A stretch of 64,000 bases of DNA from Camarhynchus parvulus (Eukaryota > Chordata > Aves > Passeriformes > Thraupidae). Numbering within the stretch: position 1 is the stretch's first letter; the number at the start of each line of letters is the position of its first letter. This document shows, piece by piece, positions 13,069-25,477 of the stretch. The notes beneath the pieces are model-generated. The model did no database searches. It saw only the letters and a program-made list of their open reading frames with translations, and had not been told where the DNA came from. The stretch lies in the NCBI RefSeq assembly GCF_901933205.1, contig NC_044577.1, positions 496,001-560,000 on the forward strand, written 5' to 3'. The translations under genes were made by a program, and so were the position numbers.

Positions 13069-13337
13069 CACACTGAGTGGATCCTGCGGCACTCAGCAGT
13101 CACAGCAGCACACTGAGTGGATCCTGCAGGATTCAGGAGTCACAGCAGCACACTGAGTGGATCCCTGCAGGATTCAGGGGTCACAGCATCCAGCAGCACA
13201 CTGAGTGGATCCTGCAGCACTCAGCAGTCACAGCAGCACAGTGAGTGGATCCTGCAGCACTCAGCAGTCACAGCAGCACACTGAGTAGATCCTGCAGCAC
13301 TCAGCAGCACACCGAGTGGATCCTCAGCAGTCACAGC
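13069..13337. repeat. 40-bp minisatellite, about 6.5 copies
   Basis: Tandem unit of 40 bp beginning CACACTGAGTGGATCCTGCA and ending in CAGCAGTCACAGCAG. Copies start at 13069, 13109, 13149, 13197, 13237, 13277 and 13308, so spacing is 40 bp except for one 8-bp expansion and a shortened last unit. It abuts an antisense CR1 at about 13338. Confidence 0.92.
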
Positions 13338-13575
13338 ATCCCAGGAGCGTTTGGCTTGGCAGGGATCCCAAAGCTCATCCCATCCCACCCCTGCCATGGC
13401 AGGGACACCTTCCTCTATCCCAGGCCGCTCCAAGCCCCAAAGTCCAACCCTTGGGCGCTTGCAGGGATCCAGGGGCAGACAGAGCTTCTTGGGAATTCCA
13501 TCCCAGTCCTCTCCACCCTCGCAGGGAAGATTTTCTCCCCAGTATCCCATCCATCCCTGCCCCTCTTTCTGCTTA
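13338..13575 (-). mobile_element. CR1 LINE 3' fragment
   Basis: Antisense copy: CATCCCACCCCTGCCATGGC, CAGGGACACCTTCCTCTATC, GGGATCCAGGGGCAG and CCCAGTATCCCATCCATCCC. Its 3' tail is lost at the junction with the minisatellite. Confidence 0.9.
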
Positions 13576-13974
13576 ATGGCTTTGTAGTGGGATCAGGGTG
13601 TTGGGAGCAGCTCCCAGCTCTGTCCCTGGAGCTCAGCCAGGCCATGGTGTCCAGGCTGCCCCTCCAGTGGAACTGTGTGTGTGTGAGTGCATTCAGCCTC
13701 ACAAATCATGTTCTGGGCCTCAAAGGCAGCTCAGATGTTCCAGAGGGAACGGCTCCTTGTCTCCCTGTCCTGCCTTTGGTAGTCTGTGGGGTCTGAAAAG
13801 CTGCCAGCTTTTCCTGCTGGGAAACACCAGGCCTGACCTTCAACCAAATGTTGTGCTGGCAAAGTACAACTGGAATATTATTGAAAAAAATACCCCTAGC
13901 CACACCCTACCGTGTTTGGAGGTATCAAACTTTTTTACAGATGGAAAAAATAAAATTCCTTTCACGTTCCATGT

Positions 13975-14067
13975 AAATCCCTGATACAGGGATTTGTATA
14001 TGCTTCTATATGTACATATATGTGTATATATTTGTATTATGCTTGTATAATCCCTGTCCCAGGGATT
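13975..14067. repeat. Twin hairpins around an AT/GT-rich tract
   Basis: AAATCCCTG-ATA-CAGGGATTT (13975-13995) is a perfect 9-bp inverted repeat with a 3-nt loop. AATCCCTG-TCC-CAGGGATT (14049-14067) repeats the stem with a different loop. Between them lies a TATA/TGTA-rich imperfect microsatellite (13996-14048). Confidence 0.8.
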
Positions 14068-14617
14068 TATCATGTCTTGAATTAGTGCTAAACACAACTC
14101 AGATCCCTCTCCCCCATCCCTGTAACAAAATCTCTAAAGCCTTACGAGTTCAAAGCCCATTGGCTTAGGAGATAACACTGTGGAAAAGGCAGAAGGAAAG
14201 GCTGGTACTAAAAAATAAGTTAATAGATTTAAAATAAAAAAAAATCGCTTTTGGGACCTTGAGGACTTTACCTTGATGACCCCACACTGGCATGGAGTAG
14301 TCCTTAAACTTGCAGAGAAGGAAATTCTAGAATTCTCCAGAGTTTCCTTTCCAGGATGGCAGGGAAAGGTTTGACTTCTGTTTGGGTTCTGGACACACGA
14401 CCTGGCCGTGTCCCGAGGCTGATCAGGGACAGGAGTGACACAGGGAAGGTGCTGGCTGTGTTGACACGAGTATCAGGTGTCCTGGGTGAGCAGCCAGGAA
14501 ACTTCATCTGGTTCCCTGTGCAGCGTGCCCGTGGGGAGCCGCTCCACCTCTGTCCGTGCTGCAGGGCATTGGGGAGCCACCAGGAACACTCCTCTTCCTC
14601 TTGGTTTGGGAACATGC

Positions 14618-15144
14618 TGCAGTAAAACAGCTGGGAATTAGTTTCTCCATGCAGGAAAAGCCAATTCTTTATTCACCAAGCTGATATTTATAGGAAATTT
14701 CAGGAGGCACTGTGCTAGGCCTGACTGGCTAACAATACACTGATACTCAGTTTATTGGTCTGTAAATGGCCAGGGTGTTTGTCTGTCAAATCTCTGTGGT
14801 TTTTGTCAATTCACATATTTTGGTCACTGATTCCCATAGGACACATTTCTTGTTTGTTACAGGTGCAAATGGTTCTCTTACCAGTTGTGCTAACTGCTTT
14901 CATTCTTAGGATTTTTCACGTTGAAGTCACAAGCTAACTGCTAGCTTAGCTGGAGTAACAGGGCCTAAACCATATTTTATAAGGCCTTTCTTTTATATCT
15001 CTGCCTGTATGCAACAGGAACACGTGCATTAATGCACTCTGAAGGGGATTTCAGTCATTCAAGACCCCATTCCCCCCTCCCTTTCCCAAATACTCACAGG
15101 TGCCAGCTTTTCACTGTCAGGGTCAATAATGTGGGGTTTGTTCA
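14618..15144 (-). mobile_element. Solo LTR with 5-bp target duplication
   Basis: 527-bp element flanked by CATGC on both sides (14613-14617 and 15145-15149). Read on the - strand it starts TGAACAAACC and ends TTTTACTGCA, giving TG...CA termini. Near its 3' end it has TATAAATA (complement of 14685-14692) and then AATAAA (complement of 14668-14673), the promoter and polyadenylation order expected of an LTR. A 5-bp duplication suggests an ERVL-type integrase. No internal genes are present. The boundaries rest on the duplication; the family was not identified. Confidence 0.7.
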
Positions 15145-15923
15145 CATGCCAAACCCCCCATATTTGTTGGATAATCTCTGTTTTCTCTTTAGTTCCAGCA
15201 GAAATTGTGTTCCTGGGCACAGAGGGGGAGCTTTGGAGTGGTGCTGCTGTTTGCTGGGTTGGAAAAGGCTCCTTGCAGCAGAGAAGTGGAAAATGCAGTC
15301 ACTTGGCAGCTTGTCTCTGTACATCACCAAGCCCCACCAAGTTCCTGCAGCTTGTAAATACTCATATACTCAAATATTCATGGGCTTTTGCCAAAAGGCT
15401 TAACAGTGTATGCTTTTCCACGTTGTCTGTATGCTTCTCCTTTGTGTTTTAGTTTCATTATTTCTTCAGTGTTATTTGGAAATCGTTTGGGCTTCAATGC
15501 AGAGATTTGGCTGCGTGTTCTAACAAAGTTCCTGCTGCTGGTCAGGGTGCTGGTGCAGGAGCTACACCACACTTCTCTTCCACAAGAGAAAAATGACTTT
15601 TTAAGTGAGGTGCATGAGGTGACAGACAAATGAAAATTACAGGTGGTTTAAAAATCCCCATAATATTAAGACAAATTCTAGTCCTTTCAAAGCAGCTTTA
15701 GCTAGGGTTTGAGACAGTCCTGGAGCATGGTGGATATGAGGTTTTTGTGCAGTTTAGAATGCACTTTGCTCTTTATCCCACAAAAGACGTTCTTGCACAG
15801 GATGTGAATTTCAGCTTCTGAGGAGCTGTTACAAAATTCAGGGTGCTATTTACGCCTTGGAATTAAATATTATGCTGGTTTCTACCCAAATGCTGCTTTA
15901 CATCTCAAATCCTGATCTGTGCA

Positions 15924-15996
15924 TCTCTGGCTGGGCATGGCAGGTATTGAGGACAGGTTTCCTTTCCAAGCCAAACCATTCCATGATTCTTTGCAG
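15924..15996 (+). mobile_element. CR1 LINE 3' tail
   Basis: Short sense tail: GGGCATGGCAGGTATTGAGG and CCAAACCATTCCATGATTC. Confidence 0.75.
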
Positions 15997-16489
15997 CGCA
16001 TCACTCCAGGATCTCCTTTACCTGTCAACAAATCCAGACTCCTTGGGCAGAGCAGTCTGAAGGAGTGCAGCATTTTACAGGAAGCTGAACTTGTTTATTC
16101 TTTAAGCCATGCAAACCAGATCTCGGCAGAAATGCTAATTTTGAGAGGCTGATCTCCACGAGCAGCAGATATTTAGTCTTACACGCGCCAGATGGGTTTG
16201 CTGCTGGCATCACTTGTGAGATTATGGTCAAAACAAGGACAAATCCGTTATAGAATTCCAAGACCTGACTGAATAATTTTGTGTTTGCCTTCCCAAGGAT
16301 CAGCACAGTTGTCACAGTGCTTTACTTCGTCGCTGTCAGTGTGGTAAAGCTCCTTCAGGCATCTGAGATGGGCTGGCAGTGGGAGGAGAGGCAGGGAAGG
16401 ATCTCTCCCACCTCAGCTTTCATTTACCAAAAAGCTTTTTATATTTTTTATTTTTTATTAAGATCATTGTAGAATATTTACAAACTTTT

Positions 16490-16567
16490 GGGCCTGCAGG
16501 AAAGCTGGAGAGGGACTTTTTACAAGGACACTGGGTGACAGGACAAGGGGGAATGGCTTCCCACTGA
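16490..16567 (+). mobile_element. CR1 LINE internal fragment
   Basis: Sense fragment from a more 5' part of CR1: AAGCTGGAGAGGGACTTTTT, ACAAGGACACTGGGTGACAG and GACAAGGGGGAATGGCTTC. It lacks the 3' tail. Confidence 0.8.
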
Positions 16568-17147
16568 CCACCCCCAAGATTTTGCTGGCCCTTTTCCCAT
16601 TCTCCAGGAGAATTCTGTATTTCCACTGGGATGATGCAAAACCAAGCTGCTGCTGGTTCCGACGTCTCCCAGTTTGTGTGCAGCACTGAGGATTTCAGAA
16701 ACAACACTTCCCTTGAGCAGAAATCAAGGCAGATGGTAAAACCGAGTGACCTACAAAACATAACAAGTTTTCTCACCAGAAATGTACAGTACAAACAAAT
16801 GTACTGTCACCTAAAAATACCGAGATGGCATTTCTGACAGAGTGATGATCGTACGGGGAAGTCAAAGTTTGGGTAAGGTCAGGAATGAATTTTGCATCCT
16901 CTGAAAACACGCTGGTGATCAAAGTGACTGAAATGTGCTTCAGCCTCTTGTTTCTTCCTCCTTGGGACTCAGTTTACTTGGGTTTGTCTGGTTCTGTTGG
17001 ACCTGTAAAACAAGGTATTGTCTGAAACTGCCTCTGCTGATGTGTCCTGTGGCCAGCAGCACTGCTCTGGACAGCCTGTGGTATTTTCCTCTGAAAATTG
17101 CCCCAGCTTCCTGTCTGTTGGTGTCTCATGGATCCATCCTCACACAG

Positions 17148-17605
17148 GACAGAATCATGGAACCACTAAAACTGGAAAACACCTTCTGAGTCCCCCTGCT
17201 CCCCCAGCACTGCCACCACTCAATCCTGTCCCCAGGTGCCACATCCACACGGCTTCTGAACACTGCCAGGGCTGGTGGCTCCACCACTGCCCTGGGCAGC
17301 CCATTCCAAAGCCTGGCCACCATTTCAGGGAAGAAAGTTCTCCTGATTCCTGCCCTGGCCCAGCCTGAGGCCGTTCCCTCTGCTCCTGTCCCTGTTCCCT
17401 GGAGCAGACCCCAACCGCCCCGGCTGTCCCCTCCTGTCAGGAGCTGTGCAGAGCCACAAGGGCCCCCCTGAGCCTCCTTTGCTCCAGGCTGAGCCCCTTC
17501 CCAGCTCCCTCAGCCTCTCCTGGGGCTCCATCCCCTTCCCAGCTCTGTTCCCTGCCCTGGACACGCTCCAACCCCTCAGCGTCTAGCTCCTGCAGCTTTG
17601 ACAGC
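17148..17605 (-). mobile_element. CR1 LINE, long antisense copy of an older subfamily
   Basis: About 455 bp. Blocks in order: ACAGAATCATGGAACCACTA, GCCACATCCACACGGCTTC, CCCTGGGCAGCCCATTCC, TTTGCTCCAGGCTGAGCCCC, CCTCAGCCTCTCCTGGGGCT and CCCTGGACACGCTCCAACCC. The same subfamily recurs at 28575. Confidence 0.9.
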
Positions 17606-18157
17606 TCCCTCATTTCTCAGGCATCACTTCTGGACCCCGAGCACCTTGTGCAGGGACAGTGAGGTCCTTAGGAAATCTCCAGGGCTGGGATCCGTGGCCA
17701 GGAGCTGGGGCTGTCTCACGGTCCCCGCCAAGGCAGGGCTCTGCAGTTCAAGGCTGCTGCCCTTGGAGAAGCAAACTTGAGGCAAGTCAGCTGTGAAGTG
17801 GAAACACGGGCATGGAAACAGGAGGAATCAGGGGAGGATTAGGCTGTGGTGATTGAAGGCAGCTTTATTTAGGGCTGGGAGCACTGATGCAGGATTGAAC
17901 ACGCTTGGAGTTTGGCTCCTTATCTCCCTTGTTGAGAGGGGTGGTCTGACACAGGCATGTGCAGGAATCCATCTCTTTGCAAGACCTTTCCATATGCAAA
18001 AAAATGGTAATAGTGGCATTTTGGAAATGCTGTTCCCTGTGTTGGCTCCTTGGGTTGATCAGCTGGGAAGGCAGAGGGGCTTTCAAAGGCATCCTGTCCT
18101 GTGGGCTTCTGGAACTTTGGGAGATGCATAGCCTGGGGTTCACATAGAAAATATGGA

Positions 18158-18262
18158 TACAGCAACCTGGGCTGGTGCAAGGTGTCCCCTGCCCATGGGA
18201 CAAGCCCCATCCAGCCTTGGACACTTCCAGGGATGGGGCAGCTGCTCTGGGCAGTGTTTTCA
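18158..18262. mobile_element. CR1 fold-back: sense piece joined to antisense piece
   Basis: 18158-18198 is sense (CAACCTGGGC..GCAAGGTGTCC, CCTGCCCATGG). 18199-18262 is antisense (GACAAGCCCCATCCAGCC, CACTTCCAGGGATGGGGCAG). Neither half keeps a 3' tail, so this looks like a rearranged copy. Confidence 0.65.
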
Positions 18263-19402
18263 CTCATGGTGTTCTGTTCTATGAATGTTTCAGCTGGTCT
18301 GGCTTTCCCTGGAAGAGTGACTTGTTTCTGTAGTCTTTTGGAGGAATGGGCTCCTAAACCTGAGGGATGACCCTGCAGAGTGCAGAGCTTCATTAAAGTG
18401 CCCTGAAAGTCAAATACAGTTAATGCAAGGTGTGGTTTGCTCAGTGGAGAAGGGATTAGCTGTGTATCAAGCAGAAGTTTTAGCTACAGAAGGTTCTGGC
18501 AGTGATTATCTGTACTCTTTGGAGCTTCTTTACACAGTGTTTTGGCCAGGAATGCTGAAGTGAACCTGGATGTCCCATTTCCATCATTTATTGCTAATAC
18601 CCAGGGTGTGTAGTACTTCAGGCAGGCAGCAGATAAGCCATTGCCATCTCTCTCTCACTCAATCAGTTTAACCTCCTTAGACTTGCTTTTAAAAGCCTTC
18701 CCCTTCAGCCTGCCTCCTGCCTGGATGTCCTTTTCATCTCTTTCTCCAACTTCCCAAGTGCCTTTTGTCCGTGGTGTCCTCCTAAGCCTCGTCAGCTGAA
18801 TCCCTGAACCCTCTTCAGCTCCTTCCCCGAGTCTTTTATCTTCTCCCAGTGCTCTGAAAAGTGACTCACTGTTATTTTGGGGACGTATAGGAGCTCCGTC
18901 CTTATATAGATACTTTATGTCTCTCACCTTCGGGCTTCTCACAGCATCCTGTTTCTTTTTGTGGAAGGATCAGGCTGCAGTCGACTCCTTGGCAGGGAAG
19001 TTTGGTGCCTGAACGGAGCTGGAGCAGAGTTGTAGCCTCCCACTGAAAGAGGCAGCCAGTATTGAATTTGCCAGAATCCCTAAACCCTGTATTAGGTCCA
19101 AGTTTCGCAGCTGAAGATCCATTTTTAAGCAAGATAATCCAGAATTTCTCAGAATTTCTGAGGGAGGACTCGCTCCCCTCTTGCTGGGGGCTGTAGTAGA
19201 TGCAGTGTAGGTGTGTTGTGGTTTGGGAAGCTGCTCACCATGCTCAGCAGGAGACCACCCAGCTCAGAGCTTCTCATAAAAGAAGTGAGGTTTGAGTCTA
19301 GAAGCTCCTGGGGACAAAATTAAGCTGTTCTCTGTGTTCATTCAAGATGGGGGTGTTTGTTCCTTAGGAAGGCAAGTTTAAAATGAGTTGAAAAACAACA
19401 TT

Positions 19403-19878
19403 TAGAGAATCCCAGAATCACAGAATGGTTTGGGTTGGAAGGAACCTCAAAGCTCATCCAGTGCCACTCCACTTCCACTGTCCCAGGCTGCTCCAAGCCC
19501 CATCCAACCTGGCTTTGGGCACTGCCAAGGGATCCAGGGGCAGCCACAGCTGCTCTGGGCACCTGTGCCAGGGCCTCACTGCCCCCAGCCAGGAATTTCA
19601 TCCAGCCCTGCCCTCTGGCACTGGGAGCCATTCCCTGTGTCCTGTCCCTCCATGCCTTGTCCCCAGTCCCTCTCCAGCTCTGGAAGGGGCTCTGCGCTCT
19701 CCCTGGAGCCTTCTCCTCTCCAAATGAGCACTCCCAGCTCTCCCAGCCTGGCTCCATCCTTTGGCACCCTCTGGGCTTGTTCCAGCAGCTTCACATCCTT
19801 CTTATGCTGGGGGTTCCAGAGCTGGAGGCAGCTCTGCAGGTGGGCTCTCAGCAGAGCAGGGCAGAGATGGAGAATCCC
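19403..19878 (-). mobile_element. CR1 LINE, long antisense copy
   Basis: About 475 bp, from the tail ATCCCAGAATCACAGAATGG through CAGGCTGCTCCAAGCCCC, CCCAGTCCCTCTCCAGCTC and CTCCCAGCCTGGCTCC, continuing to the more 5' block CCAGAGCTGGAGGCAGCTCT and GGTGGGCTCTCAGCAGAGC. It reaches further 5' than most copies here. A 201-residue open frame across it is not a gene. Confidence 0.93.
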
Positions 19879-20666
19879 AGTGAGATTCCTTGTGAGAAAT
19901 ATCCAAAACTCTTCACAACCATACCTGGGTTTAACCTGATGTGTTGTTGTGTTAAAACTCATCTTCAGGCTTGGGGGAGGAAAAAGGAAAATGTCTGTTT
20001 TTCAAGAGAAATCTTAGCCCAGGTGTGTGCATCCAGGTAGGGCAAGCCCTGCCTGTTCTGCCAGAATAAAAAGTGTTTTAGTGCCATTTCCCTGTGCTGT
20101 CCAGGGGTTTGAAGGGGTTGAGGTTACTTGAATTTCTCTACTCTCTTAAAAGGCTATTTTTTTTTTTGGTATTTTAATGTGGATTTTCATTGTATTGAAT
20201 GGACAACAACTGGCATCCTGGTCCTAATGCAGCTGGTACCTGAGTATATCCAGATATATCAATATATCCATTATTTGGAAGTAAAGCCCTTCCAGAGGGG
20301 GCTACAGGAAGCTGTGGGCTTCTTGCCCATTTGGATGGGCTTCTCTTCCACCATGGTCTGGATTTCTACTTCAAACTACAGCCTTTGAGCTATCTGTGAG
20401 TTTTCAAAAGCTGTGGAACAGCATTCCTATTGCAATTTGCTGTTTAGCTACTCCTTTTGCTGCTTTATTTTTGTCATGATGGAGGAGATGGCGTTGCACA
20501 TTTTGGGGCTTGTTGGACAGCTGGGAGTCCCTTGGCTGGTGACACAAATGAACTCACTCTCCTGCTAGTAAGAACCATTTATTTGCTGTTTGAAATACAA
20601 TGGGACAGGAAATCCCTCAGAATTTTGTCTCACTTTCCCTTTTGGGAAAGAGTAATGGCCTTAGAC

Positions 20667-20892
20667 TGAGGGAGGGCAGGGATGGGTGGGATACTGGGAA
20701 TTAGGAATTGTTCCCTGGCAGGGTGGGCAGGCCCTGGCACTGCCCAGAGCAGCTGGGGCTGCCCCTGGATCCCTGGCAGTGCCCAAGGCCAGGCTGGATG
20801 GTGCTTGGAGCAGCCTGGGATGATGGGAGGTGTCCCTGCCCATGGCAAGATGGAATGGGATGGGCTTAGAGCCCAAACCATGCCATGCCACC
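20667..20892 (+). mobile_element. CR1 LINE 3' fragment
   Basis: Sense copy from GGGAGGGCAGGGATGGGTGG to CCCAAACCATGCCATGCC, with TTCCCTGGCAGGGTGGGCAG in between. Confidence 0.93.
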
Positions 20893-21384
20893 AGCTCATC
20901 AGCTGGCTTTATTCCTGCCATTGGAGAGCTCACCCCCTGGGAGGCTTCAGGGAAAACTCCAGAGGACCAGTGGGAATGTCCAGGTGTTTGTCTAACCCCA
21001 CCTTCACTGGGAATTCCTCAACTCCCCCATCCTGACCCAACGAGTTCGATTTTTTATTTTTTTTTCTCATGGGAAGTTTTTAATGTGTCATCTCAGAATG
21101 AGACTTTCTGGCTCCCACTCCATCTCTTCCATGTCTAATTCTCTCCTCCAAAGTGTCATTTTCCCTTGAAGGAAGCTCAGAGTGAGATTAGAGAGAAGCA
21201 TGTGAGAAATCCATGTGGGTTTGTCTCTACAGAAGTGCAGCTGGGCTTCCTTCAGCTCTGCATTTTGTCCTGGGGATCTGCTGAGGGGAGAAGTTTCCTG
21301 TTCTGAAAGCAAGACAGATGGATCAAAGAGGTTCAGTTGCTGGGTAATGCCTGAAGCAAAGAGGCAGGTGAAATTACGTTCCCA

Positions 21385-21552
21385 GGAATCACAGAACCCT
21401 GGAATGATTTGGGGTGGAAGGAACTTTAAACATCATCCAGTCCCACCCCTGCCATGGGCAGGGACACCTTCCACTGTCCCAGGTGGCTCCAAGCCCTGTC
21501 CAGCCTGGCCTTGGACACTTCCAAGGATCCAGGGACAGCCACAGCTTCCTGA
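21385..21552 (-). mobile_element. CR1 LINE 3' fragment
   Basis: Antisense copy: AATCACAGAACCCTGGAATG, GCCATGGGCAGGGACACCTT and TGTCCAGCCTGGCCTTGGAC. Confidence 0.93.
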
Positions 21553-22844
21553 GCCTTTTAAGAAGAGCTAAACATTTATTTTTGTTGTTTCCTGTTTCAT
21601 TATTTGTTATTTATTTAGATGGGGATCTTTTTCAGTGGGAACTCAAGTGGATTTTGCTTATCCACTCCATGCAAGGAAACTGCCAGGAAAGGTTTCCCAC
21701 AATTGTGTGAAGTTTGAAATGAGAAATAGTCCAAGCCAACTCCTTTCATTCCATTATCTTTAATTTCTCAAAAAGCTCTGGCTCCATCCAAGACACTCAT
21801 TTGTTAGAGATGTCACTGATGAAACCAGCAAGGAGATAAAGTGGGATAATGGTTGAAGAGGAGGTGGAGAAAACTGGAGTGTCTCCCTTTGGAGCTGCTC
21901 TGTCCTGCACAGGCTCATCTGTTGGAGACATCTCTGTTGGAGACGCCTGTGCCATCACAGGTTTGCTGCTGGCCTTGAACTCTCCATGTTCTCATTAAGG
22001 AAATACCCCTGGATATCTATCCATGGGAGTTTATAATTTTCCAAACTCTGATCCATTCTAGCCCAAGCCATTCTGGGATTCCTTGCAAACACTGGAAAAT
22101 GTTACTGGAAAATGTTGTTTTCTGTCTTTTGTGGATGTAGCTTGGTGGGTTTTCTTTCTCTTCAAGGGAGGAGACATTTTTTAATGCTTTAAATCTAAGA
22201 TGGAGACAGTAGGATAAGTGGTCTGCTCTTCAAGTTTTGGCTTCCTTATTGTCATGAATAAAATTTCTGTGTAGGTTCCCAATAAATGCTAATGAGGTCT
22301 GTTTGGGGCAGGAATTAGGCTCAGGAGAGCTGGATATGCAGAAATCCAGAATCTCTGCACCCTGTTTCTGTCTCCAGGTCTCGATAGTAATCAGGGAGAA
22401 GTTTCCTTGCGATGAATGAGTGAGTGACATTTAAAGCTCCATCTGTTGCCTGCGGAGTGCTGCCTCACGACGTGTTTCCATGGCTGATGGGATGATTAAT
22501 TTCAGTTCCCATTCACAGAGCAGGAAATATTCCCTGAGCAGGGAGTGACTCCAGCCCTCGCCGAGCTGCAGCGTGCGTGGAGCTCGTAGGAAACCTCGGC
22601 TGCTGTTTACTCCCGGCTTGTGCTCCCAGACAGGATCCAGGCTGCCTTTGCAGCACCCACCTGGGCTGTCCCAAAATTCCCAGGGTGCTGACCTGCCTTT
22701 GGCTCCAGCTGGGCTGTGGTGCTCAAGCTTGTTGGCTAATTCCAGCCCAGAATACCCTCCCTGGGATTCTGGTCCTTGGGAATGGGATAACAGAGGTAAG
22801 AATTGAGTGAAACAGAAGGAACTGTTTCCTCCCTCTGTCCCACC

Positions 22845-22915
22845 CAGCAGGGGTTTGGAACCAGATGATTTTTAAGGCTCCTTCCAACCCAGGCCATGCC
22901 ATAAATCTGTGATAG
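22845..22915 (+). mobile_element. CR1 LINE 3' tail
   Basis: Short sense tail: GATGATTTTTAAGGCTCCTT, CCAACCCAGGCCATGCC and AAATCTGTGAT. Confidence 0.75.
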
Positions 22916-24608
22916 TTCTTTAATTTGGTGTGGATCCACAGAGGGGCAGGACTGTGCCCTCATCCTGCCCCCACGTGGGATGCTCAGTGGGATGTTGGTG
23001 TCCTGGAGCTGCCCTGCTGTGACCTGCTCTTGGACAAGTTTGGGGTTCCTCCAGTCCATCTTGGCACAATCTTGTCTAGAGAATAAAAATTCAGAATTGA
23101 GTGAAGCTGGTAGTGTGTTGTTCCCCCCTCTCCTATTAATTTCTCCTAGGTGGGACATGTGCTGGAGATGGAAGCAGCTCTGAGGGTGCTGTGCCACGGC
23201 TTCGTTCCGCTTCCCCACAAAATCCTCTGCTTTTATCCAGCACTGCAGTCAGATACTGCAGCAGCTCAGTGCTATTTATAGCTCTGATCTCACCGTCTCG
23301 CTGTGTTTCGGGGGGTTTTAGCAATTTGGGGAGGGGGAGCCCTGCTGGAAAAGGATCCCTGGGTCAGAGGGGATCCTGGAGCTCCAGCCACTGCCGGGAG
23401 GGGGGATGGATTTAATTCACAATAATCCAGTGATGCTCGACTGGCACACATCTTCCTGCCAGAATAAACCACCTCAAGTGCTCCCTTGGCTGTGCTCAGA
23501 GTCAGCAGTAGCTGTTCACCTTCCTTTCCAGGCTGGTTCTGGAGGAAAACTGAGCTGATGGGTTATAGGAATGGCGTTTGAGGATTCGGAGCAGGCATCA
23601 CGCTCCCCATATGCCCGAGGCACTCCTGCCGGCAGCAACTTGGTGTTTAAATGTCTTTCAAAACACAGGGAATTATTTAAAAATCCAAAACTGTTGCTGG
23701 ACACTGAGGACAGCCCTGATGAATAAAGTCAGGGAATAAACACAGGATTTTTTCGCTTTTCCCTGGGGATGAAAGAGCTGGAAGTGGTGCTGAGAGGGGG
23801 AGATCCATGCACACACTTCCTCAGCATCCCACTGGGTGGTTCAGCAGGATGGGGATGATCTGATGGCAGCAGCCAAGAGTTTGGGATCCTGAGCACATCC
23901 TCTGGCTTTGTGCTTGCTTTTTGTGGGTGCCCAAAGGCTGATGTGCTGCTCTTGGCAGAGCCTGGCCCCAGGGCACGGCTGGCACTGCAGTAATTAAAAA
24001 CCAAACTCATTAGCTGGGAATAAAGCCCCGGCCCGGAAAGGATGGGAGAGAGGGAGAAGCTGAGTCCATGGGCTCTGGAAAGCCCTGGCTGGGGAGTGTC
24101 AACCACCAGGATCATCTCATTCCTGGAGGGCAGTGATTTGGGAGGGCACCAGGCATTGGAGAGTCACTAGAAGAGGTTGGAATGCTCTTTTCTTGGGATT
24201 TTGGGAATCTCACAGGCTTGCTCTGCCGTGGGCAGGTGGGATGTGTCCTGGAGTGGGAGCTGATTTCTTCCTCCAGCCTTGACTCTCATTCCCCAGGGTT
24301 TTGCAGCAGGTTTGGGGAGGTTGATGGGATTTCTTTCCCTTCTCCAAAGGGAGTTGTTGCAGAAAGAGGAACTGGGAAGGAGCTGTTTGTGTTCAGCAGG
24401 ACTCGCTCTGTGCCGCAGGGAGGGAGAGCTCGGGGAAAGCATTTCCTGCGCTTCCCCTTTGAAGGTGATGTTGGATTTCAGATGTGAGAGGCAGTTTTCT
24501 GTGCTGCTTAAATTTAATTTAAAAAAAGTATAAGATCAAGGAAAAAAAAAAAGGAAAGAGTAATTTTGGCAGCAGCATTTGATATAAAAAACCTTCAGTT
24601 TTGTGTCT

Positions 24609-24707
24609 AGTGGAAAGTGTCCCTGCCCATGGCAGGGGGCTGGGATGTGGTGGTCTTTAAGGTCCCTTCCAAAAAAACCCCTCTGTGGTTCTGGGATTCT
24701 GTGAATA
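24609..24707 (+). mobile_element. CR1 LINE 3' tail
   Basis: Sense tail: GGAAAGTGTCCCTGCCCATG, GTCTTTAAGGTCCCTTCC and GGTTCTGGGATTCTGTGAA. Confidence 0.9.
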
Positions 24708-25082
24708 TTTTTTAAATTAACCTTAAGTAAAGGTTATGCTGAAACAAGGTTTTAATTTAAATATTCGTTTGGTGCATCTCATACTGAATTTTTGATTTAA
24801 CATTTTAATGTGCTTTCAGGACTCAAACCTGTATTTCCATTTAAAAACCAGCATGAAAATGCTGTATCAGAGAAAGAAAATTCAATTATTACTGTTGGTT
24901 TTATTGAAAAGTGTATTCACAGATTTAGTGTCACCTTCCCCTAATCCCTTCCTAAACACTTGGGACTTATGGAGAAGTTATTTTCCATTTTGCAGTGTGG
25001 GAGAATCTACACATACAAAGTCCCCTGATAATGTCTTACGTGAAATGTAATGTCATTATGTGAAATGTTTTTAATTTTTCCA

Positions 25083-25477
25083 GTGGAGCCAGGCTGGCAG
25101 AGCTGGGGGTGCTCACCTGGAGAGGAGAAGGCTCCAGGGAGAGCTCAGAGCACCCAAAGGGGCTCCAGGAGAGCTGGAGAGGGACTGGGGACAAGGCATG
25201 GAGGGACAGGGCACAGGGAATGGCTCCCACTGCCAGAGGGCAGGGCTGGATGGGAGATTGGGAATGAGGAATTGTTCCCTGGCAGGGTGGGCAGGCCCTG
25301 GCACTGCCCAGAGCAGCTGTGGCTGCCCCTGGATCCCTGGAAGTGCCCAAGGCCAGGCTGGACACTGGGGCTTGGAGCACCTTGGGCTAGTGGAAGGTGT
25401 CCCTGCCCATGGCAGGGGGTGGAATGGGATGACTTTAAGGCTCCTGCCAAGCCAGTCCATCCTGTGATTCCATGATT
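25083..25477 (+). mobile_element. CR1 LINE 3' region, nearly full set of blocks
   Basis: About 395 bp, one of the most complete sense copies: GGAGCCAGGCTGGCAGAGC at the left and CCATCCTGTGATTCCATGAT at the right. It is very similar to the copies at 7325 and 42806, suggesting the same young subfamily. Confidence 0.94.

Noticed and set aside
13069..13337. Possible CRISPR array
   Set aside because: Repeats are contiguous without unique spacers, in a bird intron; it is a minisatellite. The same applies to 40590-40850 and 63489-64000.
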